Shown: piece after piece, positions 50,129 to 60,500 of the stretch
Layout: every line of letters starts with the position of its first letter
Position numbering within the stretch: position 1 is the first letter of the stretch
DNA from: Chitinophaga rhizophila
Lineage (GTDB): Bacteria > Bacteroidota > Bacteroidia > Chitinophagales > Chitinophagaceae
Reading direction: 5' to 3'
Assembly (NCBI RefSeq): GCF_019492185.1
Contig: NZ_JAICCF010000004.1
Span: 1-64,000 of the forward strand
Length of the DNA stretch: 64,000 nt
Program-made: the position numbers and the translations under genes
The notes under the pieces: generated by a model
What the model saw: only the letters and a program-made list of their open reading frames with translations
What the model was told of the DNA's origin: nothing
Databases searched by the model: none

Positions 50129-51807
50129 TATGGATGAATGGGATAATAAGTGACTGTTACATTTGGCGGCAGCAAAGGTTTGTACGCGGCAAGTTTATTA
50201 TACAGTGTAGTGGCTTCTGCCGGGTCCACTGCATAAAAGAATACTTCATCACCTCCGCAGATCACATTATCAGTAATCTTCCAGGAGGCTACTTTCTTCC
50301 ATTGCTGCAACAGCTTGCTATCAAACCAGGTATCGTAGACTACGGCAATCTTTACTTTTTCCTTTTCACTGAATTGATGCAGGAACTCCGGCGAATACTG
50401 GCCATGCAGCTTGCCGGCTGCTACCACATTATTGCCTAAGCCCCACAGATCAAGGATCCTGTTTTCTGACAAGTAACTTACCGCACCTACATCGTTAGCA
50501 GCGATCGCTGTATTGCTATAGCTTGTTTGTAGAAAATGGCCCATCTGATACTGCTGCTCATATATATTTCTCGCAGCTGCAGGCAGATTATGAAATGCAC
50601 CTAATGCCCGGAATGGTAATGGCGCACAAAGGAATAATAAAAGGAAAGCACCTACTGCTTTCTCAAGCAATGAATAACTCCTGGCTACTTTCCGCAGCTG
50701 TAATACGAAATAGTACAACAGGATGGCCACGACTGCTATATCCATCGCCACCAGATAGGCTTCATAACGGAATAGCCAGCCAACTGCTGCAAGTGCCATA
50801 TGCAGAAATGTATTGATCAGCGGAATACAGGCCAGCTGTTTCACTTTACTGATAGTGTTTACATTATCTGCATCTGCACGTAATACCAGTATCAATGCCG
50901 GTATAATCAACAGTAATCGGATGACCGTTGTTCCTGACAGGGAAGAAGAGCCTTCGGGATAATACCTGTTGGTAAAGATGTTGACCATTGTGTTATTACC
51001 ATACAGTAATTTATAAATCAGGATTTCCTGCACACTGCTCATCAGTTGTGAACCTCCACCTGTCAGCCGGCTCGCTTTCAGCAATACCGAGTTGGGCAGA
51101 AAATAGCCACCGTGCTGCACAGATATCAATCCGAATATAATCAGTGGCACAAGTGACAATACCAGCACTACGGCTGTCTGCTGCCAGCGTTTGTTATAGA
51201 TACCGGCTACCACCACGCCTGCAAGCAGAAATAAAGATTCAAACCTGGCAAGAATAGCCAGTCCGCTGACAAGCGATAACAATAATACCACGTTGCGGGT
51301 AGTATTGTCAGGCTGCAGAAAACTAACAGACAGGTATAACATCCACATCGCCAGGAAGGCATGCAACATGTGTTCCATGCCGCTCGCCACCATTACAGGA
51401 ATAGGTACTAGTATTACCAGCGCGAGGAGCGTAATACATCTTGCCGGCGCATGTACACTGAAACGCTGTAACAACTGATCTGCCATATACAACAGTAAAA
51501 ATGCAAAGCCGACGTTGATAAAGAAAGGCATCCAGATACTGTTGATGCCTGCCTTAAGAAAAGCAGCCAGTATAAGGGTATACAGAGGGGAGGAGCTGGC
51601 AGCACTAAATTCCTGTGCGTTGATGCCCCATACGCCATGCAGTGCAAAATTTTTTGCTATGGCCAGATGAATAAAGGTGTCGTCCAGCGGGTAACAGAAA
51701 TGGCCACCCGTCTGCGTCAGTATCTGACGACACGCAATTGCCAGCATTACTGTCAATAACAGTAATGCGGCAATGAGCGGGTAGTGCTTTTGAAAATAAT
51801 ACTTCAT
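50128..51807 (-). CDS. GT-C-type integral membrane glycosyltransferase-like protein
   Basis: A 559-residue protein with about 11-12 transmembrane helices and an extracytoplasmic C-terminal part. The first loop has CYPLDDTFIHLAIAKNFALH (about 38-57), with the paired acidic residues that bind metal and lipid phosphate in GT-C enzymes, and FSAASSSPLYTLILAAF follows. It resembles polyprenyl-phosphate-sugar-dependent transferases but not closely any family I can name. It should transfer sugars outside the inner membrane. It overlaps the acyltransferase start by 1 nt and follows the half-TolC gene by 15 nt. Confidence 0.75.
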   Translation of the reverse strand: MKYYFQKHYPLIAALLLLTVMLAIACRQILTQTGGHFCYPLDDTFIHLAIAKNFALHGVWGINAQEFSAASSSPLYTLILAAFLKAGINSIWMPFFINVGFAFLLLYMADQLLQRFSVHAPARCITLLALVILVPIPVMVASGMEHMLHAFLAMWMLYLSVSFLQPDNTTRNVVLLLSLVSGLAILARFESLFLLAGVVVAGIYNKRWQQTAVVLVLSLVPLIIFGLISVQHGGYFLPNSVLLKASRLTGGGSQLMSSVQEILIYKLLYGNNTMVNIFTNRYYPEGSSSLSGTTVIRLLLIIPALILVLRADADNVNTISKVKQLACIPLINTFLHMALAAVGWLFRYEAYLVAMDIAVVAILLYYFVLQLRKVARSYSLLEKAVGAFLLLFLCAPLPFRALGAFHNLPAAARNIYEQQYQMGHFLQTSYSNTAIAANDVGAVSYLSENRILDLWGLGNNVVAAGKLHGQYSPEFLHQFSEKEKVKIAVVYDTWFDSKLLQQWKKVASWKITDNVICGGDEVFFYAVDPAEATTLYNKLAAYKPLLPPNVTVTYYPIHP

Positions 51808-51822
51808 TATTCGAGATTACAC

Positions 51823-52551
51823 TTATTTGGAAAAGTTGCGTGCCTGTGATTGCAGAACGGCTTCTTCAAAACTAATTCCGATCAGTCTTTCCAGATCGAT
51901 CTTAGCCTGTCTGATATCTCTTTCGAGCATCACTTTTCTAACCATTTCCTCGTTATAGCTTCTGTAAGCGATGTTCAGTGTTTCTACTGTTACATCTTTA
52001 TCTCCACTGGAGAACTTTTCTTCTGTTTGTTTATAGTTGTTATATACGTCTTCCAGCAGCGGCACTTCCAGTTCCAGCATTTTTTTGTTGGCAGCGTACA
52101 GCTCATAAGCGTTCAGTACGTCGGCTTTCAGTTTCAGCTGTTCTTCTTCTTTCATATTGATGATCACTTTCTTTTCTGCACGGGCAATCTTTACATCATT
52201 AGGAATAGTGATAAAGCTACCCAGCGGTACTGTCAGTGAAAAGTTATACCTCGGAAAGAAAGTCGCGTTATTACTGTTATTCTTCAAGGTATACTCATTG
52301 AGGTTACCTGATGCCTGCAACATATTCAGCCACCCGGCTTTTGCCTTGTTTGATTCGTACCTGTTCACTTTCAGTTTTCCATCATAAACTTTAAGTGCGG
52401 GGTTTTGCATGGCCAGTTCAACTAATACAATTTTCAGTTGTGCTACTTCGGGGGAATCGATCAGGGGGATATAAAGGCTTGTTTCCCTTCTCTGCGCCTG
52501 CGCAAAAAGACAGATAGCCAAGCCAATCATAACGAAAAGTCCCTTTTTCAT
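51823..52551 (-). CDS. Half-length TolC-like outer-membrane factor protein
   Basis: A 242-residue exported protein (signal GLFVMIGLAICLFAQA). It has helix-rich segments of the outer-membrane efflux family: VAQLKIVLVELAMQNPALKV, a beta-hairpin zone with FFPRYNFSLTVPLGSFIT (about 97-114), and coiled-coil helices from about 120-225. True TolC proteins have two such repeats and 430-500 residues; this carries only one. It may form a larger ring by oligomerising more subunits, or act as a partner. It sits between the ligase-like and GT-C genes, in the place where a Wza-type export protein would be expected. Confidence 0.75.
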   Translation of the reverse strand: MKKGLFVMIGLAICLFAQAQRRETSLYIPLIDSPEVAQLKIVLVELAMQNPALKVYDGKLKVNRYESNKAKAGWLNMLQASGNLNEYTLKNNSNNATFFPRYNFSLTVPLGSFITIPNDVKIARAEKKVIINMKEEEQLKLKADVLNAYELYAANKKMLELEVPLLEDVYNNYKQTEEKFSSGDKDVTVETLNIAYRSYNEEMVRKVMLERDIRQAKIDLERLIGISFEEAVLQSQARNFSK

Positions 52552-52557
52552 ACGTTG

Positions 52558-54003
52558 TTATTTAGATTTTGAAAGATTATACTTTACCTTAATAGTTATG
52601 CCCAGAATGGCATTCAGAAATATGGAAGACTCTACCAGTCCGGCAGCCTCCTGTGCATACTGTGCCACCAGTATTGCAAACATGACGGCAGCTATACTTA
52701 TCAGCAGCAGTTTGTTCAACTCATATTCCTCTTTAAAATAGTTCTTGATGGCATAATGGATACCCATATAGGTATAGATACATACCAGTATCAATCCTAT
52801 CCATCCCAACTCCAGCGCTGACCTCAGATAACCACTGTCTGGCTGAAAACCTGCGAGACGGTGTCCGGGATTATAGGTCTCTCCATCAGCACCTGCTGTC
52901 ATCACGCCTCCTCCAATTGGGTGGGCATAGATCCAGGGCTGTATACTATGCCTGTTCACATCCCGGAGATTCAGCGATTCGTCCTGACTGCCCATAAACG
53001 CAGTTCTGAAACGGATGATAGTGGGGCTACTGTAGAAGGGTCCAAACAATATAGCCAGCATGGTAAATGTAAATACGCCGGCGGCGATCAGTGTATTCCT
53101 GTTGTGCAGGTTAACCAGGAAAAACAGTAACAGTCCTACCGGTAGCATTACATAGGCTGTACGTGTACCCGAAAATCCCAATGCCAGCAAGTGTACAATG
53201 ATCATAAACAACAACAACACCTTTTTCGGGAAACTGATCAGTTGTTGTTTGGCAGTCAGCAGCACCATACAGATGATAGAACTACATGCCATCAATACAC
53301 CGAAGGCAGCGGGATCGGCCATGAAAGAAAATATTCTGGGACGGCCCTGTAATACGACCGTCCTGAACTTATCAGGATCCATGGCGATATATGCCTTCTC
53401 AAAGGGTAACAGCCCTGTGGCCTGTTGCAGGCACCCGTACAAGGCGGCTGCTGTCGTCAGGGCCAGCCAGAATTTGAAGAATTTATATATCTCGTTCCAT
53501 CCGCTGATAACTCTGAAGGTGAGGAACAGAAAGATAAAGTTGCGGATATACACCCTGATGAAAATAAACCAGCCTGAAATTGAGAACATGTTCGGATTGA
53601 AACACTGTATCAACAGATAGGCGGTATAGAAGTACAAGACCAGCAGCAGCGGATCTTTATAATACTCAATATTTGATTTCTCATTCTCACGCTGTTTAGT
53701 GAATATCGCTCCTGCCAGCACCAGCAACAGGAATGAGTCCATCACCACACCTACCGGTATGGTCGCTTTGGCCATCCTTTCCGGCAGGTGTATGGAAAAA
53801 GAGATAACAATGTAGATGTAATAACCTAACCTGAAATTGGCTGCAGTGACAGTTGCCAGTGCAAGGCCTATGACGCCGGCAAACAGTACAATACTGAGTT
53901 TGGCATCCAACGAAGAGATGTAGGCAATAGCGGGTACTGCTATCACCCACAACAGGATGAACAGGTATATAATGGTATTTTTCTTTGCCTGTTGACTGTA
54001 CAT
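52558..54003 (-). CDS. O-antigen ligase/polymerase-like membrane protein (Wzy_C family)
   Basis: A 481-residue protein with about 12 helices and one long periplasmic loop (about 325-390). The RPRIFSFMADPAAFGVLM segment and LALGFSGTRTAYVMLP resemble the conserved Arg-bearing regions of O-antigen ligases and Wzy polymerases. The loop holds IQPWIYAHPIGGGVMTAG, in which His and Gly are typical. It should join sugar repeats to each other or to an acceptor outside the inner membrane. A 38-residue membrane protein gene lies 15 nt upstream, and the half-TolC gene starts 6 nt downstream. Confidence 0.87.
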   Translation of the reverse strand: MYSQQAKKNTIIYLFILLWVIAVPAIAYISSLDAKLSIVLFAGVIGLALATVTAANFRLGYYIYIVISFSIHLPERMAKATIPVGVVMDSFLLLVLAGAIFTKQRENEKSNIEYYKDPLLLVLYFYTAYLLIQCFNPNMFSISGWFIFIRVYIRNFIFLFLTFRVISGWNEIYKFFKFWLALTTAAALYGCLQQATGLLPFEKAYIAMDPDKFRTVVLQGRPRIFSFMADPAAFGVLMACSSIICMVLLTAKQQLISFPKKVLLLFMIIVHLLALGFSGTRTAYVMLPVGLLLFFLVNLHNRNTLIAAGVFTFTMLAILFGPFYSSPTIIRFRTAFMGSQDESLNLRDVNRHSIQPWIYAHPIGGGVMTAGADGETYNPGHRLAGFQPDSGYLRSALELGWIGLILVCIYTYMGIHYAIKNYFKEEYELNKLLLISIAAVMFAILVAQYAQEAAGLVESSIFLNAILGITIKVKYNLSKSK

Positions 54004-54018
54004 GATGATTCTACTACG

Positions 54019-54135
54019 TTAAAAAAACATGATTTTCACAAAGAGCAATACCATGGTTAATGCTACAAATAGTAGCAGTAGGGTTTGATGGAATGCCTTA
54101 CTGATACCCGGCTTATATTTCTTTTTTACAGGCAT
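54019..54135 (-). CDS. Small single-pass membrane protein (38 residues)
   Basis: A short reading frame fills most of the 137-nt gap between the acyltransferase and ligase-like genes. It begins MPVKKKYKPGISKAFHQ, with a basic N-terminus, and continues with a hydrophobic run TLLLLFVALTMVLLFVK, ending IMFF. The start lies 5 nt after the acyltransferase stop and the stop lies 15 nt before the next start, the spacing seen across this operon. The charge pattern predicts an N-in topology. I recognise no family. It may stabilise or regulate a neighbouring membrane enzyme. Confidence 0.72.
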   Translation of the reverse strand: MPVKKKYKPGISKAFHQTLLLLFVALTMVLLFVKIMFF

Positions 54136-54140
54136 TTTAA

Positions 54141-55223
54141 TCAGTGTGTTTTCGGTGTCGTCACAGCTTGCGGGTTATATGGGGGGGCTGTAAAAGGGCC
54201 TTTGAACAAAAATCCCATTTTCATCCTCACACATAACCGGTAAACAATGACAGATAAAAAGATGGCGATAAATATCAATAGTAAAAGCATAATTAACACA
54301 TACCCCTTCAATGGCGTAGCAATCAGGAAATACCTGATCACCGAAACAATCGGTACGTGCAACAGATAGATGTAAAGTGAATAATGCCCGAACGTCCTCA
54401 ATATCGGCAACGCATTATACTTGGCCAGCTGAAAGGATAACATGATGGTGAACAGGCTGCCGATGACTGCAATCGCAGCATACAGGAACAGGTTCATCTG
54501 CTGGTGATGCAGGAAGTAAAACTGGCATACCACAAAGACTGGTAATAATAGTACCAGGCCAAAGGCAGATGACAGGCGTTCCTGGGTTTTTTCAGCAAAA
54601 AAATAACTGGCGGTGAGATTACCAATACAGAAAAATGCATAATGCAAAGCAATATCGTAGAGTGTACTGATACTGTTCACAAGCGGCGCTATAGCAAGCA
54701 ATGCCAGGGATATCAGTACCTGAGCAAATTTGTCATAGCGGAATAGTTTTGCTACCAGCAGATAAAGCATCGTCACATTAAACAATGCAAACAGATACCA
54801 CAACTGATCAAGGTGGCGGGGTTGTGTTAGAATATTCAGGTAATCAGCACCCGTGCGGTGTGCATTAACGACTGAAGAAAAAATAATTTGAAGGGAAATC
54901 TGGATGACTGCCCACAACAGATAAGGATACAATAATGTGTTAACGCGAGAAACAAAGAAACCGGATTCTCCTTTCCGAACTATTCCTCTCTCGAAGAATA
55001 GTCCGGAAAGAAAGAAAAACAAAGGCATACGAAAGCTATAGAACATGTTATTGCCATCGACAATCCATTGTTCTACCGGGATACCAGTGCTTTTTATTCC
55101 GTATACAACATGTCTGTATACGACCAGTATGATAGCTATGCCCTTGGCATAGTCTATCCATCCATGTCGTTTGGCATCAGGTGGTTTGAAGTTGAATAAA
55201 TCTTTCAACGCAAATTGTTGCAT
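54141..55223 (-). CDS. Acyltransferase 3 family protein (fucose 4-O-acetylase-like)
   Basis: A 360-residue integral membrane acyltransferase with about 10 helices. Motifs are HGWIDYAKGIAIILVVYRHV (Arg-His pair), NMFYSFRMPLFFFLSGLFF and QLWYLFALFNVTMLYLL. The pattern is closer to the NolL/COG3594 subgroup than to OafA. The ATG at 55223 (MQQFALKDLFNF) was chosen, as an ATG at 55268 would overlap the Wzc-like gene by 29 nt. It should decorate sugar residues of the polymer. The operon therefore has two different acyltransferases. Confidence 0.9.
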   Translation of the reverse strand: MQQFALKDLFNFKPPDAKRHGWIDYAKGIAIILVVYRHVVYGIKSTGIPVEQWIVDGNNMFYSFRMPLFFFLSGLFFERGIVRKGESGFFVSRVNTLLYPYLLWAVIQISLQIIFSSVVNAHRTGADYLNILTQPRHLDQLWYLFALFNVTMLYLLVAKLFRYDKFAQVLISLALLAIAPLVNSISTLYDIALHYAFFCIGNLTASYFFAEKTQERLSSAFGLVLLLPVFVVCQFYFLHHQQMNLFLYAAIAVIGSLFTIMLSFQLAKYNALPILRTFGHYSLYIYLLHVPIVSVIRYFLIATPLKGYVLIMLLLLIFIAIFLSVIVYRLCVRMKMGFLFKGPFTAPPYNPQAVTTPKTH

Positions 55224-55239
55224 GGTGGCTAACTTTTGA

Positions 55240-57429
55240 TTATAACTCGAGGTATTCTTCCTGCACATTATTCAATACCGCTCCCACGAATTTATCACCA
55301 AGTGTCTCAAAGAATTGTGTTGATTCACGATCTACCTGTGTCAGGGACAATTTTGATGAAAAGACCGCTATCACGCCATCTACATACTGGGCCAGCTCTT
55401 TACTATCGGTATAGTCATTCAGCGGAGCGCCTTCCAGCAGGATGAAATCATAATAGTTGGTCAGGAATGGGAGATAGTTCAACAAATTATTCTTTGGCAG
55501 TATTTCAGAAGGAGTGTAGTCTCCTCCTTTACAGCCAATTACCTCAATACCTGAAACGGCATAGGTAGTTACTATCGCTTTCACTTTGTCTATACTTAGT
55601 TCAGTTGGCGGAACTGAGAATGTTTCAAGAGTAGGGGCGGCTTCCATCTGCACAGTGATGTCATTGTTACAGAAGTTGGTATCAATTACCAGCACATTTT
55701 TATTGCTGAGGCTCAGGCTGTACGCCAGCGCCTGTGTCAGGGTAGTTTTGCCCTGGCGGGATTCCGTACTGGTAATCAGAAATGATTTCTTGCCGCTGCT
55801 TTCTATTTCGTAGCGCAGTTTACGCAGTAATTCCCGGAATGTATTCTGGCGCTGTTTGGTCTGTTTATCCGGAATAGTGGTGCGCTGCAACACTTCCAGG
55901 ATACTATATTTGTTCAGATCAGCATGATTCACACTGCTGATAAGACGAAGGTCGAGATGCTTTTCAAATACAGATGGGGATTTCAATGAGCCATCCAGGA
56001 ACTCCATGAGCAAAACGATAAAGGAGGTAAGCAGTAAAGTAGATATACCCGCCATTCCCATAATAATCATGCGTTTGGAAGACTCTGGTTTGAATGCAGG
56101 CTGACCTTTTAATACCTGTTTGAAGTTCAGGTCTGTAGTGCTTTTGTTATCCTGGGCTGCATTCAGTTTTTCCTTCAGTTTATTATATTCTTCCTGCGCC
56201 ATATCAACTTCAGACTGTAAACTACTTACAGTTGCTTCTTTGTTGGCATAAGAACCCACAGAACCTTTCAGCTTATAGATCTGATTCTGCAGACTTCTCA
56301 TATTAAGCTGAGAGGCATTTTGCTGTGCTTCCAGTGTAGCTTTTTCCTGCAACAGGGCTTCTTTGGTAGTTGCGCTTTGCGTTCCTGTGGTAGACGCGCC
56401 AAGTTTCTTTTGCAACTGTGCACGCAGACCAGCCAGACGGGTGCGCATTGCATCGTCATTACCACCTTTCTGAGTCAGGTCGTCATTCAGGTCATTGATC
56501 TGTTTACGCAGTTCAATGATCTCACTGTTATTATTGGTGAATACGGTCTTACCTGCGTTAGCTGCTGCAAGACGGTCGTTTACACTTTGCAGGGAAGAAG
56601 TAATAGTATTGTAATTCGCTCTTTCGTCAGAAAGTCCTTTCTCAAACTGTTTGATAAGATCCAGTTCATTACCGCTGGCAGTTTCCACATTCAGCAATCC
56701 TTCTGATGCTTTATAGGCGCGTAACGCTTCTACCTTCTGGTCGAGTTCTGCTTTTTTCTGCATTGCCAGCTGGTCAAATGATTCAACGCTTTCTACAGAT
56801 CTCTCTGAGCGCATGCTTCTGTAATAACGCATAAACTCACGGTATACGGTGTTGACAGTATATGCGGCCTGTTCAGGATTTTCAGCCATATACACGATTT
56901 CCAGGAAGTCAGTACGCTGTACGCGGTTTGCACTCAGGCGTTTCCGGATAGACTCATAATCGTATTTGTACAGCTTCATGAAAGCCAGGATATCTCGCTC
57001 TACCGGGTTGTAAGAGGAGAGAACCTGTAATGAATCCAGCTTATTACGCAGAATATTAACGGTGGTTTGTTTATCAACAGCTTTGTAGGTCTTTGACTTC
57101 AGATCGTCTTCATCCAGGCGTACATAAGGTTTGCTGCTGGTCAGGTCATGCAGCAGCAGATTATAAGAAAGCATACCGATTACCACCGGGGAATTAATGG
57201 TCTCGATCGCATTGTCAAATTTTACTTCGGCTTCAAAAATGTTTACATTCTCATCACGTAGCTTCACCTGGTCATTCATAGTAAATCCGGTGGCTATCTG
57301 GGTTACTGAGGCATACATTCTAGGTTTGCCGAGGGTAAAAACAAACGCGGCAACAATGGCAATGATGGTGCTAACAATGATCCACCATTTCTTTTTAAGC
57401 AGGGCCTTGATGAAATATATTATATCCAT
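55240..57429 (-). CDS. Wzc/GumC-like chain-length and tyrosine-kinase-type protein
   Basis: A 729-residue inner-membrane protein, first gene of the operon. It has a Wzz-type helix (KKWWIIVSTIIAIVAAFVFTLG, about 14-35), a long periplasmic coiled coil (about 215-440, with many Gln/Leu/Lys heptads), a second helix (MIIMGMAGISTLLLTSFIVLL, about 465-485) and a cytoplasmic BY-kinase-like domain. Walker A is intact (STESRQGKTTLTQAL). Walker A' reads VLVIDTNF, lacking the second Asp and the Arg, and Walker B reads FILLEGAPLND with Glu for Asp. The usual C-terminal tyrosine cluster is absent (single Tyr in QEEYLEL). It is probably a copolymerase whose kinase is weak or inactive. Confidence 0.9.
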   Translation of the reverse strand: MDIIYFIKALLKKKWWIIVSTIIAIVAAFVFTLGKPRMYASVTQIATGFTMNDQVKLRDENVNIFEAEVKFDNAIETINSPVVIGMLSYNLLLHDLTSSKPYVRLDEDDLKSKTYKAVDKQTTVNILRNKLDSLQVLSSYNPVERDILAFMKLYKYDYESIRKRLSANRVQRTDFLEIVYMAENPEQAAYTVNTVYREFMRYYRSMRSERSVESVESFDQLAMQKKAELDQKVEALRAYKASEGLLNVETASGNELDLIKQFEKGLSDERANYNTITSSLQSVNDRLAAANAGKTVFTNNNSEIIELRKQINDLNDDLTQKGGNDDAMRTRLAGLRAQLQKKLGASTTGTQSATTKEALLQEKATLEAQQNASQLNMRSLQNQIYKLKGSVGSYANKEATVSSLQSEVDMAQEEYNKLKEKLNAAQDNKSTTDLNFKQVLKGQPAFKPESSKRMIIMGMAGISTLLLTSFIVLLMEFLDGSLKSPSVFEKHLDLRLISSVNHADLNKYSILEVLQRTTIPDKQTKQRQNTFRELLRKLRYEIESSGKKSFLITSTESRQGKTTLTQALAYSLSLSNKNVLVIDTNFCNNDITVQMEAAPTLETFSVPPTELSIDKVKAIVTTYAVSGIEVIGCKGGDYTPSEILPKNNLLNYLPFLTNYYDFILLEGAPLNDYTDSKELAQYVDGVIAVFSSKLSLTQVDRESTQFFETLGDKFVGAVLNNVQEEYLEL

Positions 57430-57465
57430 ATTAATTTGTAATTATTTAACATCTGTAGCGTGCAA

Positions 57466-57490
57466 AAAAATCCGGCTTACCCGGATTTTT
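57466..57490 (-). terminator. Terminator of the giant T9SS protein gene
   Basis: AAAAATCCGG (57466-57475) pairs perfectly with CCGGATTTTT (57481-57490) around CTTAC. On the minus strand it follows the stop at 57513 by 22 nt and has a T-run. It separates this gene from the polysaccharide operon, whose own promoter must lie between 57430 and 57465. Confidence 0.87.
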
Positions 57491-57512
57491 TGGGGAAGAA
57501 AACTGGTAAAGC

Positions 57513-60500
57513 TTAACGCTTCACCAGTTTTACCATCTTGGTTTCGCCGTTCTTACCGCTGATGCGCAGCAGGTAGATGCCTGGAACACTAACCCTTGAA
57601 CCGGTATTAATGCGCAGGGTGCTCGTACCTGAAGGAACGGAACCTTTATAATCTGAGTACAACAGTCTGCCCGCTAAGTCAAAGATCTCGATCCTTACTG
57701 TTGTTGCTGCTTTTAATATTATGTCAACGTTGAACTGATTGTCAAACGGATTCGGATAAACTTTTGCATCTCCGAAGTCTGCTGCCTCGTTAATAGCTGT
57801 TACTACCGGTGCTGATACTGCGATCGTGTTGTTAGCTAATCTTCCGCCTGGCGCTGCTTCCGGTTCAACTGGTCCGTCTTCATCCTGTGTAGCCGGATCA
57901 ACATGACCTCTGATAGTCAGTGCCGCAATCAGACCATAACGTGATGTAGCTGTACCTGGATCAACATCAATATGTATTCTGCCGTTTGCATCAGGAGATA
58001 CGTTGCGGATGGTCACTACCCCGCTTCTGTTCATAGATGCATTCAGCCATGCCATTTTAACACCATTCACTGTGTATTTACCGGTGATGTCTTCCCACTC
58101 AACTGAGCTACCAAAGAATACCAGGTCATATTTCAGTGTCTGGTTCAGGCCAGTGATGTTGAAGTCAGCGTGGTTACCAGGGAACAGACCATAGTTCTCA
58201 ACCATTACATTGTCCGGGTATACTCCGCTGTTGTTTCCGGTATTTACACCGGCAGAGTACATACCATCAAAGTTCTGGAGGATGTTGATACCTATGCCGG
58301 TTGTGTTAGACTGGCCGTCTTTCATGTTATTGATCACCTGACCAGTCTGAGGACGCATACCCAGATTGTTCCATGGGGCAGGGGCTACCAGCAGTTCGCT
58401 GAAGTTAACCTGTACGCTGAACCCAAGGGTAGTAGCTGAAGCCGCATTACTGTAATCAGATGTTCCTGACGGTCCGGCTGCACGCACTTTATAATAATAC
58501 TTCTGGTTTGCGTTCAGATTATTGTCGGCGTAAGTTACTGTATTTGCCGGCAGTGTTGCTACCTGGGTATAATTACCACCGGATACTGCACGCCATACCT
58601 GGTAACCCGTTTCATTGTTTGCCCTGTCAGACCAATCCAGTTTGATATTCTTTGCACCCGTTGCTTCTGCACGCAGATTCAGCGGATTCAGCACACCAAC
58701 AGCTGCATCGTATTCTTCCAGTACCAGTGAGTTCATATACATGTAGTATCCTGCGCTGGTTTTATTTACGAGGATGTTAATCTCACCGTTGGCATTTGGT
58801 ACAACTCCATTTATCTGTTTTGTCAGACTGGTGTTGTAGGATGGATCAATGATCACGCTATCTGTGTTGATGGTAAATCTCACTTTGGCAGCCACACCGA
58901 AGTTCAGGCTACTAAAGAAAACAACATTGTAACGTTTGGCATTGTTCAGTCCTGTCAGCCTTACCGTATGGGTAATGTTTCTGCTATCATATACTGCTGA
59001 CTGCATTACCTGGTCAGGATAGACACCTGAGTTGTCATAAGTACTCATACCTGCTGCGGTAGCGTCATTTTCCCAATTTTCGTTAAATATCAGGTTAATG
59101 CCTGTCGCAACGCCTGATTCATCTTTTGCATTGGTGAACCGGGTACCTGCGTATGGGAAACCGGATACATTGTTCCAAGGAGCCGGAGCCGGATTGCTTG
59201 AAGAGAAGTCAAAATAAATGCTCTTCGTATTCTTATCCGATACAAGCACGTTAAAGGTCGTGCTGGTCGCTGCGCCCTGGTTGTCTGTAGCAGTCAGTGT
59301 GACTGTATAGTTACCCAGGTTGTTAGCGGTTGGGTTGAAGGTGAATGTACCGTTACCATTGCCATTATCGGTAAATGAACCGAAGGCAGGCAATCCGGCT
59401 GTTGTCAGCGTCACCGTGTTACCCAGGTCACCCTGTGCCTGTACATTAACCTGAGCAGATGCTTCCGCTTTCAGCTTAATGTCAGCGATATCATCAATAT
59501 GCGGTGGTTTAACCGGTACTGATACGCCGGCAATATTACTGAATCCTGTTGATACACCGGCTGAGTTGGAAGCGCTGATCTTGTAATAGTAGTGGGTGCT
59601 GCCATGTACAGTGCTGTCCACGTAAGATTCTGCAGTTGCACTGTTCAGACTACCAAGTATGCTGTAAGCACCGAGACTGTCAGTAGAGCGGTGGATTCTG
59701 TAACCGGTAGCATTGTAAGCTACATTAGTCCAGTTCAGCGATACATTACCATTGGCTTCCGTTGCGGTCAGTTCTTTAGGTGCGGCTGGCACTGTACCGT
59801 CATCCAGTATTGCATTTACTTCGATCGCGCCCAGGTAACCTACCTGTGTACCGGAGGCTACTGCCATATTGAAAGTAATCTCTCCATTGGCATTTGGCGC
59901 AATGTTGTCAAAATTGATAGTGGTAGTGGTATTACCCTGTACGTTCAGCGATTTGCTTACACCATTCATCGTGTAGATAGTAGTACCGTTATTGGCCAGT
60001 ACTGACCATACACTGCCTGCATAGAACTTGAAGGAGTATTTCCTGTTAGCATCAAGGTTAGTCAGCTTAGCGTCTATAGAATTAGCCGAACTGAATATAC
60101 CAGGATAAGAACCGAAGAAGTAGTATTCCTTCATCACCGCATCAGGGTATACACCGCTGTTGTTACCGGTTACCGGACCCTCATTCCAGGAGTTCCAGAA
60201 GCCTGTCAGCAATTGAAGTCCTACAGTAGTAGTCTCTCCTTTGTCGTTTTTTAAATTGTTTGTTGTTACCGTAGAAACGTTGTTCCATGGCGCTGCTACA
60301 TCTGACTGATGTTTGAAGCGAACGAAGAATTTGTAGTTCGGATCTTTATCAGCAATGGTAACAGTGAATGTTTTGCTGTCGGTACCGCCATTGCCATCTA
60401 CGATTGCCACTTTCACTGTGTACACGCCTGCATCCGCGTAACCCGGTGCGATATTCAGGGTAGCGCTGCGGTTGTTGCCAGTGAGAGAAATGAATGAGGG

